The position numbers and the translations under genes were made by a program. Under the pieces are notes generated by a model that did no database searches, was not told the DNA's origin, and saw only the letters and a program-made list of their open reading frames with translations. 64,000 nucleotides of DNA, taken from the NCBI RefSeq assembly GCF_046244365.1, contig NZ_CP176395.1, forward strand, positions 3,906,001 through 3,970,000, written 5' to 3'. Positions 1-7,519 of the stretch are shown here, piece after piece (position 1 is the first letter of the stretch; every line of letters starts with the position of its first letter). This DNA is from Paenibacillus_V sp046244365 (GTDB lineage: Bacteria > Bacillota > Bacilli > Paenibacillales > NBRC-103111).

Positions 1-531
1 GCGCTTGTGCTTGGCTTCGGCGAGAATCCGTTCGTTTTTTCGTTCCTGTTCTCATCGGGAATCGAGGAACTGCTCAAATGGTTTGTTGTCTATTATGTCA
101 TATATAAGCACGTGGAATTTGATGAGCCGTATGACGGAATCGTATACGCTGTCGCCGTATCGCTGGGTTTCGCGACGATCGAGAACGTGATCTACTCGCT
201 GCTCAACTTTACGACGTTCTCAAGCTTATTGATGAGGGCTCTTTTACCGGTTTCCGGGCATGCGCTGTTCGGGGTCATGATGGGATATCATTTGGGGAGA
301 GCGAAATTTCAACCGACCAGCGAGAAGAAGCATTTGTTGTTTTCGCTTGCGCTGCCTATTTTTTACCACGGCATGTTCGATTATATTATTTTGATGTCCA
401 AATCGAATTGGATGTGGCTTATCCTGCCGCTTATGATATTTCTTTGGATCAGAGGGCTATGGAAGGTCAAGCATGCGAATGCAAGATCGCCTTTTCGCGT
501 CGTGAGGCGGGAAGACGAGATTAAAATTTGA
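1..531 (+). CDS. prsW: PrsW family intramembrane glutamic protease (5' end outside window)
   Basis: C-terminal 176 residues of a polytopic membrane protein; the reading frame is open to the first base, so the start lies upstream. Family hallmarks are visible: a paired-glutamate segment EELLKW near the visible N-terminus, IEN in the next helix, then histidines in SGHALFG and FYHGMFDY. In PrsW these glutamates and histidines sit in membrane helices and form the catalytic core. In Bacillus PrsW makes the first cut in anti-sigma factor RsiW. About five hydrophobic segments remain, followed by a basic cytoplasmic tail. Its position upstream of ypeB matches the Bacillus order. Identification is from motifs plus synteny; the substrate here is unknown. 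Confidence 0.85.
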   Translation, partial: ALVLGFGENPFVFSFLFSSGIEELLKWFVVYYVIYKHVEFDEPYDGIVYAVAVSLGFATIENVIYSLLNFTTFSSLLMRALLPVSGHALFGVMMGYHLGRAKFQPTSEKKHLLFSLALPIFYHGMFDYIILMSKSNWMWLILPLMIFLWIRGLWKVKHANARSPFRVVRREDEIKI

Positions 532-581
532 TCCGTTTGTCAATAATGGGGGTACAGCCGTTAGTTCGATAGGAGGCGCCC

Positions 582-740
582 ATGACAGCCAATCGGGTAA
601 AAGTGAGAATTCGCTGCATGCACTGCGGGGAACGGTTCATTTTGAAAGGCCGCAGAGACAAAGGGAAGGTGGATACCGGATTCCGCCAGTGCATTTGCAG
701 CAATGAGCATGATTTCGATGTTGAAGTTCAGGACTACTGA
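582..740 (+). CDS. Small zinc-ribbon-like protein, 52 aa
   Basis: ATG is preceded by an AGGAGG site at 571-576 with good spacing. The 52-residue product is basic at the start and acidic at the end. It has CMHCGE near residue 12 and CICSNEH near residue 37, a pattern (CxxC ... CxC plus His) typical of a small zinc ribbon. No signal peptide or membrane helix is present. It lies 50 bp after prsW and is followed by an intrinsic terminator, so it probably ends the prsW transcript. No function can be assigned; nucleic-acid or protein binding is a guess from the fold. Confidence 0.7.
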   Translation: MTANRVKVRIRCMHCGERFILKGRRDKGKVDTGFRQCICSNEHDFDVEVQDY

Positions 741-816
741 CTGAAGGCTATGCCTTGAAGTCGGTTCCTTCGATCGCCATTATCGGCCGAATTCGGCTAA
801 TACGGATCCATAACCC

Positions 817-846
817 AAAGAGGCTCCCAAACGGGCCTCTTTTTTG
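817..846 (+). terminator. Intrinsic terminator after the zinc-ribbon gene
   Basis: The stem AAGAGGCTCCC / GGGCCTCTT (one bulge) with a short AAAC loop is followed by TTTTTT. It separates the prsW/zinc-ribbon unit from the repeat block and ypeB. Confidence 0.8.
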
Positions 847-850
847 CGTT

Positions 851-1009
851 CAACGCTTCGCTTCACTTTGTGGGGGTTGTAATTCGGGGCTCCCCGCAAA
901 GTAATCGGAATAAGCTGCAACGTTTCGCTTCACTTTGTGGGGGTTGTAATTCGGGGCTCCCCGCAAAGTACTCGGAATTAGCTGCAACGCATCGCTTCAC
1001 TTTGTGGGG
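851..1009 (+). repeat. Tandem 67-bp direct repeats containing two R1 palindromes (51 bp)
   Basis: Unit 851-917 is repeated at 918-984 with only four differences, and a third partial copy starts at 985. Each junction creates a 51-bp element (892-942 and 959-1009) that begins CCCCGCAAAGT and ends ACTTTGTGGGG, so its ends are inverted repeats. The same 51-bp element recurs at 22094, 23739 (reverse) and 30040, so it is a dispersed family rather than a local duplication. There is no coding potential. This block fills most of the 339-bp gap before ypeB. Confidence 0.9.
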
Positions 1010-1079
1010 AATGGTTGCATAATCGTTTGCCAATCAACGAAAGCTATTACCAACATTGGTTTGAAAGGGGAACGTTTCC

Positions 1080-2429
1080 ATGTACAAACGATTGAGTGCG
1101 GTGCTGTTTCCTGTTTGTGCGCTTGGCCTTGTGGGGGCAGCGGTATGGGGTTATCAGGAGAATCAAGAGAAGAATGCGATTCTGATCAAAGCGGAAAACC
1201 AATATCAGCGCTCCTTTCACGATTTGTCTTACCATATGGAAAAGCTTAACTCAGAGCTTGGCAACACGATGGCGCTCAACACGACATCCAACGACATGTA
1301 CCGGAAAGGGCTGATTAACGTATGGAGGTTGACGAGTCAGGCGCAAAATGAAATCAGCCAGCTGCCGCTGACGCTCTTGCCTTTTAGCAAGACCGAGGAG
1401 TTCCTTGACAATATCGCGAAGTTTACTTATGCGACCGCGGTTCGCGACTTGTCCAAACAGCCGCTGTCCCAGGAGGAAATCAAAACACTATCCACCCTGC
1501 ATGAGCGCTCCAAAGAAATCAAGAACGAGCTGCGCTCGGTCCAATCGGAGGTTCTCGCCAAAAATTTGCGCTGGATGGATGTGGAGGTAGCGATCGCTTC
1601 GGAAAGCAAAAAGATGGATAACGTCATTGTGGACGGCTTCCAGCTGGTGGACAAAAAGGTCGGCGAGTACTCGGATGTCGATTGGGGACCGACGCTGGCC
1701 AGCATGAATCAGAAGCGGAATTTCTCCATGCTTTCCGGCAATGACGTAACGGCCGACGAGATCAAGGATAAGGCGGCTCAGTTTCTTGGCGACGGCACGC
1801 CGTTGACCGTAACGGAAAACGGGGCGGGCACCGAAACGAACACATTCAGCGTGACGGGCAAGCGTCCGGGAAGCGGCGAAGACGTTTACCTCGATTATGC
1901 GAAAAAAGGCGGCAAGCTTCTTTTCTTCATGTCGACGCGCGACGTTAAAAACAAGACGCTCGATATACGCGGGGCGCGCGACGCGGCGCTCGAATTCCTC
2001 GACAAGAACGGTTATGACGGCATGACGATCGTAAGCGCCGACGAATACGAGAATGTGGCGAATTTGACGTTTGCGGGCAAGCAGAACGACGTTATCCTTT
2101 ATCCGGATAAGCTAACCGTCAAGGTTGCGCTTGATAACGGCGAGGTCACGGCGTTTCAAGGAACGGATTACGTCCTTCAGCATAAGGAGCGCAAGCTTGA
2201 CGGCGCCAAGCTGACGGAAGAGCAAGCCAAAAAACAGCTGAATCCGAGCCTGGCCATAGAGTCTCATGTTATGGCACTGATTTTGAACGATATGAACGAG
2301 GAAGTGCTCTGCCACCAATTTACGGGCAAGCTGAACGGGGCGGATTACAATATTTATTTGAACGCCGATACCGGTATGGAAGAGAAAATCGAGTCCATTC
2401 CGCAGGCCGCTAAGCAAGCGGGCGCATAA
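1080..2429 (+). CDS. ypeB: Germination protein YpeB
   Basis: 449-residue protein with an N-terminal signal-anchor (about residues 5-24, hydrophobic, then YQENQEKN), a helical N-terminal half and a C-terminal half with PepSY-like repeats. In Bacillus spores YpeB is needed for localisation and stability of the cortex-lytic enzyme SleB and is degraded during germination. ATG follows GAAAGGGG with seven-base spacing. In Bacillus sleB lies immediately upstream in the same operon. Here that position holds a zinc-ribbon gene and repeats, so YpeB is encoded without its usual neighbour. A strong terminator follows. Identification is confident from length, N-terminal sequence and synteny with ypfA. Confidence 0.92.
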   Translation: MYKRLSAVLFPVCALGLVGAAVWGYQENQEKNAILIKAENQYQRSFHDLSYHMEKLNSELGNTMALNTTSNDMYRKGLINVWRLTSQAQNEISQLPLTLLPFSKTEEFLDNIAKFTYATAVRDLSKQPLSQEEIKTLSTLHERSKEIKNELRSVQSEVLAKNLRWMDVEVAIASESKKMDNVIVDGFQLVDKKVGEYSDVDWGPTLASMNQKRNFSMLSGNDVTADEIKDKAAQFLGDGTPLTVTENGAGTETNTFSVTGKRPGSGEDVYLDYAKKGGKLLFFMSTRDVKNKTLDIRGARDAALEFLDKNGYDGMTIVSADEYENVANLTFAGKQNDVILYPDKLTVKVALDNGEVTAFQGTDYVLQHKERKLDGAKLTEEQAKKQLNPSLAIESHVMALILNDMNEEVLCHQFTGKLNGADYNIYLNADTGMEEKIESIPQAAKQAGA

Positions 2430-2442
2430 CGGCGGCTCACAG

Positions 2443-2492
2443 AAGATCGTCAATCCTTAGCGGTCAAGCTATAGGATTGGCGTTCTTTTTTT
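2443..2492 (+). terminator. Intrinsic terminator of ypeB
   Basis: The 13-bp imperfect stem 2445-2457 / 2473-2485 (GTCAATCCT pairs with AGGATTGGC) is followed by a T-run, TTCTTTTTTT. Confidence 0.85.
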
Positions 2493-2596
2493 GTGCGCCT
2501 AGACGAACTCCTCGAATATCATGGCGTTATCGGGTTTTAAGGAAGGAACTTCTGTCGACTTTTGGCGGATTATGGGCTTTCACAAACGGAGCGTCG

Positions 2597-2605
2597 TGGT
2601 ATAAT
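2597..2605 (+). promoter_or_regulatory. Extended -10 promoter upstream of ypfA
   Basis: TGGTATAAT is a perfect extended -10 element. The -35 region at 17-bp spacing is weak. Transcription would start about 25 bases before the TTG start of ypfA, leaving a very short leader that includes the GGGGAGGTG ribosome site. Confidence 0.55.
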
Positions 2606-2636
2606 CGAACTAGATGAAAGGGGAGGTGCTCTTTTT

Positions 2637-3287
2637 TTGCTGCCAAAAGTGAATCAGCTGCTTTATCTTCAAGTCAATTCCATCGATGAAGATGAAGCGC
2701 AGCAAGAGCTCAAATCACGTATCGCAGAGGTGAGCGATTCATACATAACGATGGAAGTGCCGATCAACGTCCAATCGGGAAGACTTAAGCGGCTTTATGC
2801 CGGAGACGAGCTGTCGGTTTATTTTTTGAGCGACGGGGGCGTCAAAAACTATTTTACAACGACGGTTTTAGGCTTTCGCGAAGAAATCATTCGACTCGTT
2901 CTGATCCGGACTCCGGAACCCGAAGCGATCACGAAAGTGCAGCGCCGCAGCTTTTTGCGCGTGCCGGCCGATCTTGAAATCGCCATCAAGTTCTCGGATC
3001 AGCTCCAGTTTGTCGCGGGTACGGAGGACGTCGGCGGCGGGGGTGTCTCTTTCATTTGCGACGGGAATATCCCTGTCGAGAGTAATATGCAAGCGAGCTG
3101 CTGGCTGCTCGTTCAGTATAAGAACGGCAAGCTCGATCATTTGCCTTTTAAGGGCGAAGTGGTAAGGGTTATCCAGATGGAAACGGGCAAACAGCTCGTT
3201 ATGCTGCGATTCTCCGAAATTTCCGATCGCGACCGGCAGCAGATCATCCGTTATTGCTTCGAAAGACAGCTTGATTTGCGGAAATGA
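2637..3287 (+). CDS. ypfA: PilZ-domain c-di-GMP binding protein (YpfA/DgrA-like flagellar brake)
   Basis: The TTG start at 2637 is chosen because GGGGAGGTG sits nine bases upstream and the promoter -10 box at 2600 lies inside any longer frame. This gives 216 residues, the YpfA family length. The N-terminal YcgR-like barrel (about 1-95) is followed by a PilZ domain with QRRSFLRVPA (RxxxR motif, about residue 100) and a GGGGVSF strand in the position of the D/NxSxxG motif. In Bacillus YpfA binds cyclic di-GMP and lowers motility by acting on the flagellar motor. It sits between ypeB and ypfB as in Bacillus. Confidence 0.88.
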   Translation: MLPKVNQLLYLQVNSIDEDEAQQELKSRIAEVSDSYITMEVPINVQSGRLKRLYAGDELSVYFLSDGGVKNYFTTTVLGFREEIIRLVLIRTPEPEAITKVQRRSFLRVPADLEIAIKFSDQLQFVAGTEDVGGGGVSFICDGNIPVESNMQASCWLLVQYKNGKLDHLPFKGEVVRVIQMETGKQLVMLRFSEISDRDRQQIIRYCFERQLDLRK

Positions 3288-3366
3288 TAGCGGAATGAAA
3301 GAAGCCCCGTTAGGGAATACTACGTCCGGTTACCGGCCAGATTCCTTAACGAACGGAGACGCATCG

Positions 3367-3570
3367 ATGAAGAAGAAACCATTCGCCTACGAAAACGACT
3401 TTATTCGATTTTCGGATAAGGTCGAAAAAATAATCGTCTATGTCGTTTATGCGCTGATCGCCGGCGTCATCGTCTCGCAAGCTCTCCTGCAGCATAGCGC
3501 GGTAAGAGAATGGGTGACCCAGGTCGACGCGCTGGAAGGCGTTCATTATGAAGGCGGTTCGAATCGTTGA
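3367..3570 (+). CDS. Small single-pass membrane protein, YpfB position (DUF5359-like)
   Basis: 67 residues: a charged N-terminus (KKKPFAYENDFIRFSDKVEK), one hydrophobic helix at about 22-42 (IIVYVVYALIAGVIVSQALL) and a short polar C-terminus. ATG 3367 is preceded by CGGAGAC. Position between ypfA and cmk equals ypfB in B. subtilis, and the size and topology agree, but the sequence offers no catalytic motif. Function is unknown. A terminator hairpin follows 57 bp downstream. Confidence 0.65.
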   Translation: MKKKPFAYENDFIRFSDKVEKIIVYVVYALIAGVIVSQALLQHSAVREWVTQVDALEGVHYEGGSNR

Positions 3571-3585
3571 ATCCGCAAGCCTTCT

Positions 3586-3648
3586 TTGCAAATCGCCGAG
3601 TAGATGTGTTATAATTTTCTTCGTTCGCAGGCGTCGCCTGCTTTTTTT
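3586..3648 (+). promoter_or_regulatory. Promoter followed at once by an intrinsic terminator, upstream of cmk
   Basis: TTGCAA at 3586 and TATAAT at 3610-3615 are 18 bp apart, and TGT before the -10 makes it an extended -10. Only about five bases after the expected start, GCAGGC GTC GCCTGC (3627-3641) followed by seven Ts forms a terminator. Either the terminator serves the upstream ypfA operon and the promoter is fortuitous, or transcription into cmk is attenuated. Confidence 0.5.
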
Positions 3649-3768
3649 ACCACGTTCATGACTTGAAAAGTTCGATTGCCGCGAGCGAACGTATCGTCTT
3701 CATGTGGAAGAAGATCTCCGTTTCGCTTCCATGCCTGCGGCATTCCATCATTCTGGGAGGGGCAGCAT

Positions 3769-4443
3769 TTGAACAAATTCAACATCGCCCTCGACGGTCC
3801 GGCGGGAGCCGGAAAAAGCACGGTTGCCCGGCTTGTCGCGAACGAACTGGGATTCGTGTATATCGACACCGGCGCCATGTACCGGGCGGTGACCTGGAAG
3901 GTGCTGGAGCAAAACATTGAGCCGAGCGATACCGCTAAGGTTATCGAAACGGCGCGAGCGATGGACATCGTGCTCAGGCCCGGTGCAACCGGACAACAGG
4001 TGCTAGTCGATGGGGAAGATGTCACCGATCGGATTCGATCGGCTGCGATTAACGCTAACGTATCGTTGGTCGCTCAAATTGCGGAAGTTCGCGAACTGCT
4101 TGTATCCAAGCAAAAAGCGATGGCCGCATCCAAAGGGGTTGTCATGGACGGCCGCGATATCGGCACGCAGGTGCTGCCTGATGCCGAAGTGAAAATTTTC
4201 TTGACCGCGAGCGCGCGGGAACGCGCGGAGCGCAGATACAAGGAAATGGACAAGCCAGCCATTACGCTCGAACAGCTGGAGCAGGAAATCGCAAGACGCG
4301 ATAAGCTGGACTCCGAGCGTGACGTTTCGCCGCTCTTGCAGGCTCAAGATGCCGTGCTGCTCGACAGCTCGAACATGCCCTTGCAGGATGTCGTGGGTAA
4401 AGTGCTGGAGCTTTGCAGAGCTAAAGTAAGCGGAGGGGCATAG
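3769..4443 (+). CDS. cmk: Cytidylate kinase
   Basis: Phosphorylates CMP and dCMP to the diphosphates using ATP. TTG 3769 is the start: GGGAGGGG lies just upstream, and it gives 224 residues, the normal family size. A longer in-frame extension to 3676 is unlike the family. P-loop GPAGAGKST is at about residues 9-17, followed by DTGAMYRAVT (NMP binding), MDGRDIGTQVLPDAEVK and the arginine-rich lid RERAERRYKE. The gene is tightly coupled to plsC (3-base gap), an arrangement common in Paenibacillus and clostridia. Cytosolic. Confidence 0.97.
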   Translation: MNKFNIALDGPAGAGKSTVARLVANELGFVYIDTGAMYRAVTWKVLEQNIEPSDTAKVIETARAMDIVLRPGATGQQVLVDGEDVTDRIRSAAINANVSLVAQIAEVRELLVSKQKAMAASKGVVMDGRDIGTQVLPDAEVKIFLTASARERAERRYKEMDKPAITLEQLEQEIARRDKLDSERDVSPLLQAQDAVLLDSSNMPLQDVVGKVLELCRAKVSGGA

Positions 4444-4446
4444 GCT

Positions 4447-5037
4447 ATGTTATATCGCATATGTCGGAGGCTGCTGCGCATACTGTTTGCGGTGTTTTAC
4501 CGGCTGAAAGCCGTCGGGACACATCACGTTCCGAAGCAGGGAGCGGTAATCCTGTGCGCAAACCATATCAGTACGTTCGATCCGCCTATCGTCGGCACGC
4601 CGCTTAACCGGGAAGTTCACTACATGGCCAAAGCTGAGCTGTTCGACATGCCGATACTCGGTTGGCTTATTCCACGAGTAGGTGCTTTCCCCGTCAAACG
4701 AGGGGGCGTCGGCAAGGAGACCATCAAGCTTACCCTGCAGATTCTTCGAGACGGTCGCGTAATGGGGATTTTCCCGGAAGGCACCCGTAAAAATCCGAGC
4801 GGAGAAGGCAAGAAAGGCGCTGCGATGTTTGCGATCCGGACAGGCGCAACGGTCATTCCGGTTTCGATCGTAGGCGAATACAAGCTTTTCCGCAGAATGA
4901 CGGTTATTTATGGTCCTCCTGTCGACCTGAGCGAATTCGCAGAAGGAACTTCCGAGCAATTGGAAGCCGCTACGGATAAAATCATGAAGACGATTCGCTC
5001 GCAAGCGGAAGCTTACAAAAAAACGGCTAGAAATTGA
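4447..5037 (+). CDS. plsC: 1-acyl-sn-glycerol-3-phosphate acyltransferase
   Basis: Adds the second acyl chain in phosphatidic acid synthesis. 196 residues with the acyltransferase block I motif NHISTFD at about residue 40, the substrate-binding block FPEGTRKNPSG at about 108, and a hydrophobic N-terminus (RRLLRILFAVFYRL) for membrane association. It starts three bases after cmk and is probably co-translated with it. B. subtilis has no plsC at this locus; cmk-plsC pairing is typical of other Firmicutes. Together with plsY and gpsA at 9-10.7 kb the window holds three phospholipid-precursor genes. Confidence 0.93.
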   Translation: MLYRICRRLLRILFAVFYRLKAVGTHHVPKQGAVILCANHISTFDPPIVGTPLNREVHYMAKAELFDMPILGWLIPRVGAFPVKRGGVGKETIKLTLQILRDGRVMGIFPEGTRKNPSGEGKKGAAMFAIRTGATVIPVSIVGEYKLFRRMTVIYGPPVDLSEFAEGTSEQLEAATDKIMKTIRSQAEAYKKTARN

Positions 5038-5146
5038 TTGCCGTGAATGGAAATGGTATCTTGGAATTATACTACAACATATATTGTTAATCCTGCCCAT
5101 TATCTTTACAGTGGTTTGGGTCTTCTAAACGAGGAGGTAATCAAAC

Positions 5147-6460
5147 ATGTCTGAAGAAATGAAAACACCCGAAAACGAAGTGCAACCGGAAGCCGCGCAA
5201 GCGGAAACGGTAAACGAAACCGCAGCTCCAGAAGCCGCGGACAGCAGCGCCGACATGACGAACGTCATGACGATTAAAAAAGGTACTACCGTGAAAGGAA
5301 AGATCGTCAAAGTCGACAACGATCAAGCCTATGTTGATATCGGCTATAAATATGACGGCATCATTCCGATTCGTGAGCTTTCCTCCCTGCAGTTGAACAA
5401 CGCTGCTGACGCCGTTCAGATCGGCCAAGATGTCGAACTGAAGGTGCTTTCGATAGACGACGGCAAAGAAAAGCTGCTTTTGTCCAAACGTGTCATCGAC
5501 AGCGAGAAAGCTTGGGACGATCTTCAACAAAAGCTGGACAGCAAAGAGATCATCGAGGCAACGGTTGCCGACGTGGTCAAAGGCGGACTCGTCGTGGACA
5601 TCGGTCTGCGCGGATTTATCCCGGCTTCGATGGTAGAACGTCATTTTGTAGAAGATTTCAGCGACTACAAAGGACGCACTTTGCGCTTGCGCGTCAAGGA
5701 ACTCGATAAAGAGAAGAACAAAGTCATTCTCTCGCAAAAAGATGTACTGGACGAAGAGTTCGAAGCCAACAAGAAAACGATTATCTCCGGGCTGTCCGTC
5801 GGGCAAGAACTGGACGGAACCGTTCAGCGTCTTACGCAATTCGGCGCTTTCATCGATATCGGCGGAATCGACGGTCTCGTTCATATTTCGGAGATGGCTT
5901 GGCATCATGTCGAAAAACCGTCTGACGTTGTGAAGGAAGGCGACAAAGTTCGCGTTCACATTCTGAAGCTCGACCCTCAGAACGAGCGGATCAGCTTGAG
6001 CATCAGAGCTACTCAGCCAGGTCCTTGGCAAAGTCTCGGAAGCGAGTTCGAGATCGGGGCGATCGTAACCGGTACCGTGAAGCGTCTGGTTAGCTTCGGC
6101 GCTTTCGTCGAAGTGGCTCCTGGCGTGGAAGGACTTGTCCACATTTCGCAAATCGCTCACCGTCATATCGGAACACCTCATGAGGTGCTGAAGGATGGTC
6201 AAGAGGTTCAAGTGAAGATTCTCGACCTGAATCCGGACGAGAAGCGGATTAGCCTGAGCATCAAAGAAACGGAAGAGGCTCCGGCAGCTGCGCCGAAACC
6301 GGAACGCAGCGAACGTGGAGACCGCGGCGATCGCGGACCACGCGGAAACCGTCAGTCCAAAGAAGACAGAGAAGCTGTCGAGTACGCCGAGAAAATGAAC
6401 CAAAGCTTGAACCTGACTCTTGGCGAGCGCTTTGGCGACAAACTGAGCAAATTCAAGTGA
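5147..6460 (+). CDS. ypfD: Ribosomal protein S1 homologue with four S1 domains (YpfD)
   Basis: 437 residues. An acidic N-terminal tail of about 35 residues is followed by four S1 RNA-binding OB folds at roughly 40-110, 125-195, 210-280 and 297-367. The last two carry the clear signature FGAFIDIGGIDGLVHISEM / FGAFVEVAPGVEGLVHISQI. The C-terminal part is low-complexity with RGDRGDRGPRGNR. In Firmicutes this protein binds mRNA but is not the essential six-domain S1 of Proteobacteria. A strong CGAGGAGGT site precedes ATG 5147. Monocistronic, with a clear terminator downstream. Confidence 0.95.
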   Translation: MSEEMKTPENEVQPEAAQAETVNETAAPEAADSSADMTNVMTIKKGTTVKGKIVKVDNDQAYVDIGYKYDGIIPIRELSSLQLNNAADAVQIGQDVELKVLSIDDGKEKLLLSKRVIDSEKAWDDLQQKLDSKEIIEATVADVVKGGLVVDIGLRGFIPASMVERHFVEDFSDYKGRTLRLRVKELDKEKNKVILSQKDVLDEEFEANKKTIISGLSVGQELDGTVQRLTQFGAFIDIGGIDGLVHISEMAWHHVEKPSDVVKEGDKVRVHILKLDPQNERISLSIRATQPGPWQSLGSEFEIGAIVTGTVKRLVSFGAFVEVAPGVEGLVHISQIAHRHIGTPHEVLKDGQEVQVKILDLNPDEKRISLSIKETEEAPAAAPKPERSERGDRGDRGPRGNRQSKEDREAVEYAEKMNQSLNLTLGERFGDKLSKFK

Positions 6461-6483
6461 TCGATCAGGAATGCGAACATAGG

Positions 6484-6516
6484 AAGACGGCGGGCCAAGC
6501 GGCCCGCCGTCTTTAT
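6484..6516 (+). terminator. Intrinsic terminator of ypfD
   Basis: The 13-bp GC-rich stem AAGACGGCGGGCC / GGCCCGCCGTCTT with an AAGC loop is followed by TTTATTT. Confidence 0.92.
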
Positions 6517-6537
6517 TTAAGTCTCAGTTCGACTTCT

Positions 6538-6580
6538 CGGTAAACGCGCCGTCAAAGGACGGCGAAGCCGTTTATCCTTG
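6538..6580 (+). repeat. R2 palindromic repeat, copy A
   Basis: The outer inverted ends CGGTAAACG / CGTTTATCC enclose an inner stem CCGTC-AAAG-GACGG. Related copies lie at 25105, 25195 and (half) 37182. It lies between ypfD and yphA. Confidence 0.8.
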
Positions 6581-6707
6581 CCGTTGGATTTGCGTAACGC
6601 GGATCATTTGACAGTTGTGCAACGTGCATGTTCGGACAGCGCCTGAATCATACTATGCGAAAGATACTGGGGTTCCCTTTCCATGTATACAGAAAGGAAC
6701 GTAAAAC

Positions 6708-7319
6708 ATGAATCCGGGCTATTTATCGCTAATATGGATGGTCATGACGGTCATTCTCCTTGCAAGCGGCTGGAAGGACGTATTTCTTAGAGATGTTCCG
6801 AATGGGAAAATCGCGGTGTTTTTTGCTTTGTGGCTCCCGTTATCGTTCCTGCCTGTCGAAGTCGGGCGGATAACGATCTACGGCATTTACCCGCTACTGG
6901 CCATTATCGGGCTTTATGGCCTTGCTGCGCGTGACGCCGGTCAGCGCCGTCTGCAAATGGTTACGGCGATTATTTTACTCGGCACCGTCGATTTCGGGAT
7001 GCGTCAAACGGAAGGGATTGCGGCTCCGGCGATGCCGGATTCATCCTTCGTTTTGGCTGTTGCGGTGACGCTGCTGGTAAGAAGGCCGGCAAAGCAAATT
7101 GCCGTGCTCTCTCTTAGCTTGCTCTTGAGCAGCGCGATGTTTCTGTATGTGACGGGCGGCAGGCTGCCGTCCGTACTCGGCGATGCGCGCTTTCAAGATC
7201 ACTGGTGGATGACGGTCTGCTTGGCGCGAATATGGACCGTTCTTGCAGAAGGTATAGCCGCTGCGGCGAAAGCGGGGTATTCTTCGATCCTGGAGCGGAC
7301 CAGACAGTGGCGCAAATAG
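6708..7319 (+). CDS. yphA: YphA-like polytopic membrane protein
   Basis: 203 residues, very hydrophobic, with six predicted membrane segments (first at about 3-20, then 35-50, 55-75, 83-98, 110-125 and 135-155) and an amphipathic C-terminal tail ending in RTRQWRK. AGAAAGGAAC precedes ATG. Its place between ypfD and der corresponds to yphA of B. subtilis, which has the same length. No catalytic motif was found and no function is known. It lacks the yphB (seaA) neighbour that B. subtilis has before der. Confidence 0.7.
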   Translation: MNPGYLSLIWMVMTVILLASGWKDVFLRDVPNGKIAVFFALWLPLSFLPVEVGRITIYGIYPLLAIIGLYGLAARDAGQRRLQMVTAIILLGTVDFGMRQTEGIAAPAMPDSSFVLAVAVTLLVRRPAKQIAVLSLSLLLSSAMFLYVTGGRLPSVLGDARFQDHWWMTVCLARIWTVLAEGIAAAAKAGYSSILERTRQWRK

Positions 7320-7519
7320 AAAACGAATAAATATTCGCCAAGCGTGCGCTTTTTTGTTATGATGTAAGTTGTGTGTATGGGAAGAAAGTGCCAAGAATGA
7401 CCGTGAAGCTGCAAGAAACGTTTGTTTCACCGATTCCCTCGTTGAGGGTAAAATAGCGGTAGACAAGCAGCGCAGCGATTTCTTCACTAGGGAATAGTTC
7501 ATATGAGGAGTTGAAGGCA

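Noticed and set aside
851..1009. CRISPR-like array
   Set aside because: The 67-bp units are direct repeats without unique spacers, and the palindrome occurs singly elsewhere; no cas genes.
2562..2636. Longer N-terminus of YpfA from 2562
   Set aside because: It would place the extended -10 box and the GGGGAGGTG ribosome site inside the gene and exceed family length; TTG 2637 is better.
5141..6403. 420-aa open frame on the minus strand opposite ypfD
   Set aside because: It is an exact shadow of a highly conserved S1-domain gene with strong ribosome site and terminator; no ribosome site or recognisable domain on the minus strand.
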